From contig DYCF01000080.1 of NCBI GenBank assembly GCA_019418225.1, positions 1-7,641 on the forward strand: 7,641 bases of DNA, written 5' to 3'. Positions 1 to 5,655 of this stretch are shown in pieces. The notes under the pieces were generated by a model, which searched no databases, was not told the origin of the DNA, and saw nothing but the letters and a program-made list of their open reading frames with translations. Position numbers and translations under genes: made by a program. How positions within the stretch are numbered: the first letter of the stretch is position 1; each line of letters starts with the position of its first letter. The stretch comes from Clostridiales bacterium. GTDB lineage: Bacteria; Bacillota; Clostridia; Lachnospirales; Cellulosilyticaceae.

Positions 1-92
1 ATACATGTAGGTAAATAGGTTTCTCTCAATGATTTCACATGACTAAAAATCATGACTAACTAAACTTTATAAACGTAAAATCTATCGACAGT

Positions 93-128
93 TTATATCT
101 CACAAGATTCCATTAAAGCACCTCCTCC
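93..128 (-). other. Strong ribosome binding site followed by a six-codon reading frame
   Basis: On the minus strand GGAGGAGG (121-128) sits seven bases before an ATG (111-113). The frame MESCEI ends at a TAA (93-95). A site this good is unusual by chance, so this may be the start of a gene that has lost the rest of its coding sequence, or a leader peptide. No continuing protein is convincing in the other frames. It points away from splB, so the two starts would be divergent. Nothing identifies the lost gene. Confidence 0.3.
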
Positions 129-133
129 TAAAA

Positions 134-164
134 TTTCTGCATTTTATTACTAGTATTGCAGAAA
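134..164 (+). repeat. Inverted repeat upstream of splB
   Basis: TTTCTGCA (134-141) pairs exactly with TGCAGAAA (157-164) around a 15-base loop, and a T-rich stretch follows. It lies 42 bases before the splB start codon. It could be a terminator on either strand, since A/T runs flank both sides, or an operator. No clear sporulation sigma-factor promoter could be assigned next to it. Confidence 0.45.
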
Positions 165-205
165 CTATTTTTATATATAACTATCCAAAAATGGAGGAAT
201 TAATA

Positions 206-493
206 ATGTTTGTACCGCAACGTGTTATTTTTGAAAAAGGTGCTCTGGACTATCCCTTAGGAACAAACTTGTATCATCTCTTTAAAGACCAAGGTAAAGT
301 AGATATTATTGAAGCTGCTACCAATCGTATCAAAAGCAATATCCCTGGCGAAAATCTTTATGACCAATATCGTCATGGCAAACAAACTTTAGTTGTCGGT
401 GTTAAAAAGAGTCTTAAATTTCAATCCTGTAAGCCTTCTGCCCATTATCAGCTTCCCTTAGTAAGCGGCTGTATGGGGCAATGTGAATATTGA
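206..493 (+). pseudogene. splB: Spore photoproduct lyase, N-terminal fragment only
   Basis: Spore photoproduct lyase is a radical-SAM enzyme that repairs the spore-specific thymine dimer directly during germination. The visible protein begins MFVPQRVIFEKGALDYPLG and continues through VVGVKKSLKFQSCKPSAHYQLPLVSGCMGQCEY, which I recognise as the conserved start of this family. I place the start at ATG 206, not the in-frame ATG at 191, because GGAGG (193-197) then lies eight bases upstream as a ribosome binding site. The family has about 340 residues; only 95 remain. Homology ends after the second cysteine of the CxxxCxxC iron-sulfur motif, where TGA (491-493) stands where the third cysteine codon belongs. 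The bases beyond do not encode the expected continuation, so this is a broken gene. It cannot bind the [4Fe-4S] cluster and must be inactive. Identification is secure; the cause of truncation is inferred. Confidence 0.9.
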
Positions 494-596
494 GATAAGA
501 TATGCAAGTATTTTTTGAAGAAAATTGTAATTTAATTATTATCAAGGCTTAAGCATCCTTTTTAAATTTTCCTCATAATAAAAAGAAGATACTTAT

Positions 597-869
597 TTAT
601 ATAACCATCTCCCCTTCATCATAAAGCCTCAAAAATCCCATCACTCCCCCTGTCATCTTATAATGTATTCTCATAACATCTGTAATTCTAAATCTACGTT
701 CATTATCGCTACTACCTCTTACACTCTCATCTGAAATTGATTGATTACGCCTAGCTTGCTCACCTGTTAGTGTTAATCTTGTTACTATTTGTGTAATGAT
801 TTTCCTTCTACGCAATGATACCTCAGATAGGTCCTTAATAAAATCTTCTTTAAACGAATACTCATACAA
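597..869 (-). CDS. Small RelE/ParE-like toxin-family protein
   Basis: This 90-residue protein shows the layout of RelE/ParE/HigB-type toxins: an N-terminal strand with F-K-E-D-F-I-K-D-L, a basic helical part (SLRRRKIITQIVTRL), and C-terminal strands with RRFRITDVMRIHYK and FLRLYDEGE, like the usual YRIRxGxYRIxY core. Members cleave mRNA on ribosomes or act on gyrase, and are normally held in check by an antitoxin from an adjacent gene. No antitoxin gene is visible on either side, so it is solitary here. The start is doubtful: the first usable codon is TTG (869), with only a weak GGAA about a dozen bases upstream, and the frame stays open back to TAA at 906-908 without an ATG. It may therefore have lost its own start region. 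The family call rests on pattern recognition; a diverged unrelated small protein is the alternative. Confidence 0.5.
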   Translation of the reverse strand: MYEYSFKEDFIKDLSEVSLRRRKIITQIVTRLTLTGEQARRNQSISDESVRGSSDNERRFRITDVMRIHYKMTGGVMGFLRLYDEGEMVI

Positions 870-908
870 TATTTCTTTATTCCATTTTTTAGTTATATCT
901 CTACTTTA

Positions 909-1184
909 AAAGAGATTTTTCATATTCCATTTTCCTTCGCCCATTTATATGACTTACAAAAAAATTTAACCTCTCACTTCCAAGAAAACATCACAAAGAA
1001 AACTCATTTTTCTAATATTTATACCCATAGTGAACATATGATTAATGCCTCAAATGCTACATATTATATTACTGAAGATAAGTCCACTAAGAAGAAAACT
1101 AGTTTTATATATAATACCTTTAATATTAAAACACCTGTCTATAGCATTAAGGAGTTCACAAAATCTCTAAATCTACTTTTTTAA
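909..1184 (+). pseudogene. 3' end of an unidentified gene
   Basis: An open frame runs to TAA at 1182-1184 with a protein-like ending (AHLYDLQKNL, YTHSEHMINASNATYYIT, NTFNIKTPVYSIKEF). A good terminator follows ten bases later, which supports this being a real gene end. There is no ATG with a ribosome binding site in the window; upstream the frame only overlaps the minus-strand toxin gene. I read it as the C-terminal part of a gene whose 5' part was removed by the rearrangement that also cut splB. It does not match the C-terminus of spore photoproduct lyase. The hydrophobic-polar alternation could fit a Rossmann-like fold, but I do not recognise the family. Confidence 0.4.
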
Positions 1185-1193
1185 ATATAAATA

Positions 1194-1240
1194 GACCCAC
1201 GATATAGCAACTTACTTCTTTCGTGGGTCATTTATATTTT
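1194..1240 (+). terminator. Rho-independent terminator
   Basis: GACCCACGA (1194-1202) pairs perfectly over nine bases with TCGTGGGTC (1221-1229) around an 18-base loop, and the T-rich ATTTATATTTT follows. It sits ten bases after the stop of the gene remnant ending at 1184 and most likely ended its transcript. Confidence 0.75.
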
Positions 1241-1344
1241 CATTATTGCTAGCTATGCTTAGTTTAAATCGTAAATGCTTCATAAAAGGACGTGGTGTGT
1301 AAAATAACTATAAGTGGCATGCTATCCCAAAAGGGGGTTACCAC

Positions 1345-1656
1345 ATGAATATCAGTAAATTAGAAACCTGGAAAGAACATATTCAGTAGTGTAAATCTAG
1401 TGGTCTTACCGTTTCACAATGGTGTCACAATAATCAACTTAGCAAAGGACAGTATTACTACTGGCACAAATTAATCACTAAATCAGATAGTAAACCTGCA
1501 GTAGTACCCGTTTTTGCTGAGGTAGTTGTTAAAAATAAAGATTTGTCGCAGCCTACTCTTAAAGCTTGCTGTAAAAATGTTGAAATCACGCTTTCATCAG
1601 AAAATGATATTTCTCTTGCAGTAGAGTTTATTCATGTACTGCGAAACCGATGTTAG
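1345..1656 (+). pseudogene. tnpA: IS66-family TnpA accessory protein with an early stop codon
   Basis: TnpA is the small helix-turn-helix accessory protein of IS66 elements. The conceptual 103-codon product starts MNISKLETWKEHIQ and continues CKSSGLTVSQWCHNNQLSKGQYYYW, the typical N-terminal DNA-binding segment of this family. GGGGG (1333-1337) lies seven bases before ATG 1345. Codon 15 is TAG (1387-1389), where a residue such as Gln is expected, so translation should stop after 14 residues. The rest of the frame is clean to TAG 1654-1656. The gene overlaps tnpB by seven bases (ATGTTAG), an arrangement that normally couples translation of the two. The nonsense codon probably came from a C-to-T change in a CAG codon. 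Confidence 0.8.
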
Positions 1657-2024
1657 GAACATTCATAAAAGATACAGAGCACATTTATATTGCTTGTCAG
1701 GCCACTGATTTTAGAAAGCAAATTGATGAGCTAGTTGCACTTGTAACCATGCAGTTTAAACTGGACCCATTCTCTGAAAGCTGTGCTTTTATCTTTTGCA
1801 ACAAGAGAAAGAATGCCATTAAGGTATTACGTTATGATAAAAATGGTTTTGTACTTGCGAGTAAAAAGCTACTAGAAGATCTAAAGTTCCAATGGCCTAG
1901 AACACCTGATGAAGTAAAAGAAGTGAGTGTTCAGCAGATTGAGTGGCTTTTGCAAGGCTTAGAAATAGAGTCTAAAAAAATGCATCATCCTGTTGAAATA
2001 AACCATACCAATAGTTGTTTCTAG
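1650..2024 (+). CDS. tnpB: IS66-family TnpB accessory protein
   Basis: This 124-residue protein matches the IS66 Orf2/TnpB family in length and motifs: an N-terminal IYIACQATDFRKQIDELVALV (family pattern close to TDMRKGIDGLAALV), then LDPFSESCAFIFCNKRKNAIKVLRYDKNGFVLASKKL and FQWPRTPDE. TnpB helps IS66 transposition, but its biochemical role is not settled. The start overlaps the tnpA stop, so it probably depended on coupled translation, which the tnpA nonsense codon would now weaken. The frame itself is intact. Without tnpC it is unlikely to serve its own element, although it could act on other IS66 copies. Confidence 0.85.
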   Translation: MLGTFIKDTEHIYIACQATDFRKQIDELVALVTMQFKLDPFSESCAFIFCNKRKNAIKVLRYDKNGFVLASKKLLEDLKFQWPRTPDEVKEVSVQQIEWLLQGLEIESKKMHHPVEINHTNSCF

Positions 2025-2103
2025 TGCTACAAAAACTACCAATAAAAGGGAATAACTTAGATACCAAAATCTAACATTTATTTCTTTAAAGGAAGAGAGT
2101 TTT

Positions 2104-3314
2104 ATGTCGAATGTTTCTAAGGAAATTTTAAGGCACTATGTTAATGAAAATCACTTTTCAAGTGCTTCAGATGTCCTTGAAGGCATCAAGGATTTATTTA
2201 AGGATGTCCTTCAAGAAGCACTTGAAGCTGAAATGGATACAGCTTTAGGATATGCTAAACATGATATTTCAGAAAAGCAGGTTACTAACAGCCGAAATGG
2301 TCATTCAAAAAAGACCAGCAAGACTGCAATGGGTGAGCTAGAACTAGATATTCCTAGGGATAGAAATGGTGAATTTGAACCACAGATTATCCCCAAATAC
2401 CAGCGTACTTCCAATGATATTGAAGATAAGATATTAGGGCTATATGCTTCAGGCATGACTACTAGAGATATCACTGACCAGATCAAAACATTGTATAATG
2501 TTGAGATTAGTGCTGAACTAGTTTCAAATATCACAAACTGTATTTTGCCCTTAGTAACAGAATGGTAAAATCGTCCACTAGAATCAACGTATAGCTTTAT
2601 GTTCTTAGATGCTATCCACTATAAAGTCAGGGAAGATAAACAGGTCATAGTCAAGGCTACATATGTTGCCCTTGGTGTCAATATGGATGGACAAAAAGAA
2701 GTACTGGGGATATGGATTGGAGCTAATGAGACCAGCAAATTCTGGCTAAGTGTACTGAATGACTTAAAAAATAGAGGTGCAAAAAATATCCTAATCTATT
2801 GTACTGACAGGCTTGCAGGCTTTAATGAAGCTATAGGAGCGACATTTCCTTTTGCTAAGATCCAGCGTTGCGTGATCCATCAGATCAGAGCGAGCATGAA
2901 GTATGTTTCATTTAAAGATAAAAAAAGTTTTGTTTCAGATCTTAAAGGAATCTATACAACTGTCAATGAAGAAGTTGCATTAGATGCACTTATAGGGATA
3001 AAAGAAAGATGGGGCAATAAATATTGCCTAATGCTATAAAGAGCTTGGAAGACAACTGGGATAACTTAACGACCTTCTTTAGTTTTTCGCCTAATATCAG
3101 AAAGATCATGTATACAACTAATGCAATAGAAAGCTTGAATAGTCAGTATAGAAAGGTCACTAAGACTAAGTTGATCTTCCCGAATGATGAAAGCCTTCTG
3201 AAGATGCTTTATCTTGCAACACAAAAGATTGCCGAGAGATGGAGTAGGATCTATCCAGAATGGGATATAGTCATTAACCAATTAAATATCATCTTTAGTG
3301 AACAACTTGCTTAG
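2104..3314 (+). pseudogene. IS256-family transposase, disrupted twice
   Basis: This is a mutator-type DDE transposase of about 403 codons, normal for IS256. AAAGGAAGAGAG precedes ATG 2104. Conserved parts include GYAKHD and NSRNGHSKKT near residues 49-70, PRDRNGEFEPQIIPKYQR, and the catalytic residues: D169 (FLDAIHYK, codon 2608-2610), D235 (YCTDRLAGF) and E (TTNAIESLN, codon 3129-3131). Codon 155 is TAA (2566-2568), where the family has Gln in EWQNRPLE. Near 3022-3027 two extra bases (TG, 3025-3026) shift the frame between KY and PNAIKS, so the E lies in a different frame from the two D residues. The usual Gly after the second D is Arg here. The gene cannot give a working transposase. Confidence 0.92.
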
Positions 3315-3322
3315 GAAAACCT

Positions 3323-3340
3323 TTGGGACGCTGTCCCCAA
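3323..3340 (+). repeat. Hairpin after the IS256 transposase gene
   Basis: TTGGGAC (3323-3329) and GTCCCCAA (3333-3340) pair with one bulged C around the loop GCT. It starts nine bases after the transposase stop. Similar compact palindromes occur at the ends of IS256-type elements and can limit read-through. There is no T run, so it is not called a terminator. Confidence 0.4.
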
Positions 3341-3376
3341 CCCTTAGAGATTTAACGCTTTAAATTCTACCTGAAT

Positions 3377-3402
3377 AAAAAAACGGATAGATAATCTGCC
3401 CG
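3377..3402 (-). terminator. Minus-strand rho-independent terminator
   Basis: The minus-strand stem CGGG-c-AGA / TCT-a-TCCG (3384-3402) closes a three-base loop and is followed by seven consecutive T (3377-3383). It contains one G-T pair and one mismatch. The transcript it ends is not obvious. It would start somewhere between here and about 3550. Confidence 0.45.
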
Positions 3403-3457
3403 CTTCAGTATAGAAGTTTAATAACCGCTCAGGTTGCTCCTCAGCATTGCCCTATCC
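3377..3457 (-). ncRNA. Possible small structured RNA ending in a terminator
   Basis: Read on the minus strand, GGATAG (3452-3457) can pair with CTATCC (3385-3390) to close a 73-base segment. Inside are short hairpins: TGCT-GAGG-AGCA, ACC-TGAGC-GGT and CTTC-TATACT-GAAG. An alternative terminator hairpin CGGGxAGA/TCTxTCCG (3384-3402) is followed by seven T (3377-3383). The layout, a multi-branch fold competing with a terminator, is what riboswitches and attenuators look like. It fits no class I can name and is not a tRNA. No convincing minus-strand promoter was found and no gene follows in that direction before the dead IS256, so function is unproven. Confidence 0.3.
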
Positions 3458-3477
3458 TGTTAATAAACGTGTATAAT
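3447..3477 (+). promoter_or_regulatory. Weak promoter candidate
   Basis: A perfect TATAAT (3472-3477) stands 19 bases after TTGCCC (3447-3452). The spacing is longer than the usual 17 and the -35 box is weak. No intact gene lies downstream, only the IS982 remnant, so this may be a chance match in AT-rich DNA. Confidence 0.25.
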
Positions 3478-3521
3478 ATTTCCATTATGTAGTAAAACTA
3501 TACGCGTAGTTAAAAGACAAG

Positions 3522-3540
3522 CATGTCATCGATTGACATG
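3522..3540. repeat. Palindrome CATGTCA-N5-TGACATG
   Basis: A perfect seven-base inverted repeat with a five-base centre (TCGAT) lies 45 bases downstream of the TATAAT at 3472. Its size and symmetry fit an operator for a dimeric regulator. No regulator gene is nearby, and the surrounding stretch 3345-3600 has no coding region. Confidence 0.35.
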
Positions 3541-3600
3541 TTATATCATTTATACCTAAGGATAAAAAATTTATCTAAGCTATTTAAGTGAAGACCTTAG

Positions 3601-3813
3601 AGAGAGAATACACAAAACTATTTACACGGCCTTGAAGCTACCTTTCCTCAGTTAGCTGACCAATTTCACATTAATAAAGTACTAGCAAATTCGCTTAGTG
3701 GTTTAAAAGCCAGACTTCAAACCAAAATCCTAGGTCATAACATTTCATGTTTCATAAATAAATGCCTTGGTAATGAAGCAAACGCACAAATTAAACATTT
3801 AATATTTGGATAA
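3601..3813 (+). pseudogene. IS982-family transposase, C-terminal remnant
   Basis: From the frame after TAG 3598-3600 to TAA 3811-3813, the product includes LEATFPQLADQFHINKV, LSGLKARLQTKIL and FINKCLGNE. This matches the end of IS982 transposases, where the last catalytic Glu lies in a segment like R-x-E-T-x-F-S-Q-L, followed by SLxGLxxRLxxKILxxN and FINKxLG. The Glu is preserved (LEATF). About 70 residues of a protein that usually has close to 300 remain. No start or upstream catalytic D residues were found, so this is a relic. It ends about 20-50 bases before the abortive gene start at 3865, so its insertion or later deletion may have removed the gene there. Confidence 0.65.
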
Positions 3814-3832
3814 ATAAACTACTATTTAATTA

Positions 3833-3865
3833 TTAGATAGATATTATAAATTTTAGATTTACCAT
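3833..3865 (-). pseudogene. Start of a truncated gene downstream of the SurA-like gene
   Basis: On the minus strand AGGA lies five bases before ATG (3863-3865), which opens MVNLKFIISI and then meets TAA (3833-3835). The position, about 50 bases after the stop of the SurA-like gene and in the same direction, and the Lys plus hydrophobic start suggest the signal-sequence end of a third exported protein, cut off by the rearrangement that left the IS982 remnant. The remaining piece is too short to assign, and chance cannot be excluded. Confidence 0.3.
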
Positions 3866-3917
3866 ATTTATCCTTATTATAATTTGAAGTTAATTAGCAC
3901 ATGTCGTTAAAATATCA

Positions 3918-5534
3918 TTATTTAATAACTGATTTGATAATCTTGATGACTTCTTCTTCAGATAAACATTTTGAACTAATTTCATAATATACATTCTCAT
4001 AAACAAATTGTGCAATATACCAATCATATACTCCTGATGCCTTATGTGTTATCTCATCATATGCCCCATATTCTAAATTACTATGCCCTATCATAACATC
4101 ACAGTTATTAATTTTACTCTTAATGTATGTATTTTGACCTTCAAAAATATGCTTATTCAAAAAGTTGATTTTTGAATAACTTATATCATAACCTCTTGGA
4201 ACGGCTGTTTCATTTATTAGTTTTAGACTATTATCATCATAATAATCTGTATAAAATTGATTTACAATTCTATCCTCTACAATATCTCCCGTAGAATCTA
4301 TACCAAAGAATCTATTTTCTGTATTATAATCACACGCTTTCAACCCGCCTACTACACTTATATTCTCAATTGAAATGCCTAAGTATTTATTAATATCCTC
4401 TAGCGTCATTTCCACTTTTGACGCCGTGAGTTCTTGACCTATTAACATTATTTCTGTAAGTTCATTTATACTAATGCAATCAGATGTATATCCATATTTA
4501 ATTAATTTTTGTAGCACATCTAATATAGTGGCATCATCCATATTAGTATCATAAAATCTATAGCTAATACATAACTGATCATCATTAATATAATATTCTC
4601 CATTATTCTTAACTACTAGCATACCATTTACTTGTCCTTTATTTACTCCTTCAACTCTCATCTCACTATATGCTAAAGGATTAATAATTACCTCACATTT
4701 TACTTCTTCTTTTGTACCGATTTTTTCTATTAGCATTTGAAGAACTTTTATACTATTTACTTTATCGGTGCTCTCTTGTAAATTATTAATTCTATACTCA
4801 TCACCTAAATTTTCATTTGTCAAATCTAGTAATCCTCCAAAACGTCTCTCTGCTCTGGTTACTGTCGTCTCTTCTAAAGGATATACTTGATTACCAATTA
4901 CTATACTATTAGTTTCCGCATGATAAGCTCTATACTCTAATAATCTTTCTTCATCATAGTTTATATAATCAATATGTGCTTCTTTTGCCTTATTATAATT
5001 CCACGTAGAAAAATATATATTACTCAATGCCGTTTTATAATTTTCTTTTAATTCTTTTTTAATTTGATTTAATTCATCCTGTGTAAAGTCTTCTTGTCTA
5101 TACTGATTCTCCTCAAAAAACCTATTCATTCCCCTTTCAATTATTTCATTAGAGAAACTAAGCTGCTCCTTATATTTTACAGGAACCTCTTCTTTTATTG
5201 CTTCATAAATAAATCTATATTCTAATGCCTCACGGTATGCCTCTACTGTACTATATGTCTCTAATATCTTATCATAAATATTTCCCATTTCCTTAGCTTC
5301 ATCTATTAAATGATCTATATAATGCTTATCTACTTGTATATTATATACCTTGTCTTGTTGTAAAACGATTGTTTCTAATATTAATCCTTCTAATATTTCA
5401 TGTACATCATATTTATAATTATCCTTTATTCTATCATAATCTTCACTTAAAATAACTTGACCATTTATCTTAAACAATGCATCTTCTATTATTATATTTG
5501 ATTTTATTTCTGCATTAATAAGGATAATTACCAA
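3918..5534 (-). CDS. Exported protein with SurA/PrsA-like N-terminal chaperone region
   Basis: The open frame codes for 538 residues from a TTG (5532-5534) that lies inside a hydrophobic stretch. The natural start is probably ATG 5573-5575, with AGGAAGG upstream. It is one base out of frame; if the A8 run (5565-5572) had nine A, the product would begin MKKKYRFPLCCIGILVIILINAEIKS, a normal signal sequence, giving 552 residues. Residues about 16-150 (FKINGQVILSEDYDRI, EILEGLILETIVLQQ, VDKHYIDHLIDEAKEMG, YSTVEAYREALEYRFIYEAIKE) follow the pattern of SurA/PrsA N-terminal domains, helical chaperones that bind unfolded secreted proteins. No parvulin prolyl-isomerase domain is visible. The C-terminal part is unrecognised; its last 30 residues (FVYENVYYEISSKCLSEEEVIKIIKSVIK) recall the ending of DUF4367-type extracellular domains. 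It follows the secreted protease gene and may assist that protein or act at the cell surface. Confidence 0.7.
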   Translation of the reverse strand: MVIILINAEIKSNIIIEDALFKINGQVILSEDYDRIKDNYKYDVHEILEGLILETIVLQQDKVYNIQVDKHYIDHLIDEAKEMGNIYDKILETYSTVEAYREALEYRFIYEAIKEEVPVKYKEQLSFSNEIIERGMNRFFEENQYRQEDFTQDELNQIKKELKENYKTALSNIYFSTWNYNKAKEAHIDYINYDEERLLEYRAYHAETNSIVIGNQVYPLEETTVTRAERRFGGLLDLTNENLGDEYRINNLQESTDKVNSIKVLQMLIEKIGTKEEVKCEVIINPLAYSEMRVEGVNKGQVNGMLVVKNNGEYYINDDQLCISYRFYDTNMDDATILDVLQKLIKYGYTSDCISINELTEIMLIGQELTASKVEMTLEDINKYLGISIENISVVGGLKACDYNTENRFFGIDSTGDIVEDRIVNQFYTDYYDDNSLKLINETAVPRGYDISYSKINFLNKHIFEGQNTYIKSKINNCDVMIGHSNLEYGAYDEITHKASGVYDWYIAQFVYENVYYEISSKCLSEEEVIKIIKSVIK

Positions 5535-5597
5535 TATTCCTATGCAACATAATGGGAATCTATATTTTTTTTCATATATCCTGTCCTTCCTATAATT

Positions 5598-5642
5598 AAA
5601 GATAGGTAGCGTTCAATACATATATGATCGCTACCTATCTTT
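5598..5642 (-). terminator. Strong hairpin between protease and SurA-like genes
   Basis: A perfect 14-base inverted repeat, AAAGATAGGTAGCG (5598-5611) and CGCTACCTATCTTT (5629-5642), closes a 17-base loop. On the minus strand it starts 13 bases after the protease stop codon and ends in TTT before AATTATAG. It probably ends most protease transcripts. The short T run may allow part of them to continue into the next gene, whose ribosome binding site begins only a few bases further on. Confidence 0.65.
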
Positions 5643-5655
5643 CTATTCTAATATT

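Larger units (their letters stand above)
1300..2030 (+). mobile_element. Truncated IS66-family insertion sequence
   Basis: IS66 elements normally carry tnpA, tnpB and a large DDE transposase gene tnpC (about 500 codons) in that order. Here the first two are present with the usual tight overlap, but no trace of tnpC was found before the IS256-type gene that starts at 2104 or after it. The boundaries given are approximate because I could not identify the terminal inverted repeats. The element cannot move by itself. Confidence 0.75.
2045..3345 (+). mobile_element. IS256-family insertion sequence, decayed
   Basis: The element surrounds the broken transposase gene. Its limits are approximate. Downstream of the stop a hairpin with GGGAC/GTCCC probably belongs to the right end. 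I could not find a matching inverted copy in the bases before the gene, so the left end may be damaged or may have replaced the IS66 tnpC gene. No target-site duplication was recognised. Confidence 0.6.
3345..3600. other. Non-coding stretch between two dead insertion sequences
   Basis: No frame in this stretch gives a protein-like product on either strand. It contains the possible structured RNA and terminator (3377-3457), a TATAAT box (3472) and the palindrome at 3522. It may be the mixed remains of insertion-sequence ends, including the left part of the IS982 element, but no family-specific ends could be recognised. Confidence 0.5.

Noticed and set aside
38..59. Direct repeat CATGACTA at 38-45 and 52-59 as a CRISPR or iteron start.
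   Set aside because: There are only two copies of eight bases, with no further units.
491..493. TGA at the third cysteine of the splB motif read as selenocysteine or recoded Cys.
   Set aside because: Reading through gives only 13 more codons to TAA at 533-535 and none of them fit the family, so this is a true break.
1315..1342. Partial similarity of the bases before tnpA to the inverted IS256 right end, as terminal repeats.
   Set aside because: The match is interrupted and rests mainly on TCCCAAA, so it is not enough to define element ends.
2301..2534. Minus-strand frame of 77 codons inside the IS256 gene.
   Set aside because: It is the antisense shadow of the transposase, with no ribosome binding site or recognisable protein.
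1387..2568. TAG in tnpA and TAA in the IS256 gene both at likely Gln positions, suggesting a changed genetic code.
   Set aside because: TAA and TAG end the other genes normally here, and C-to-T decay in dead transposases explains both.
3066..3281. Minus-strand frame of 71 codons.
   Set aside because: Antisense shadow of the third part of the IS256 transposase.
3385..3457. tRNA gene, because the closed segment is 73 bases long with several arms.
   Set aside because: There is no T-loop TTC, no proper anticodon arm, and no continuous seven-base acceptor helix.
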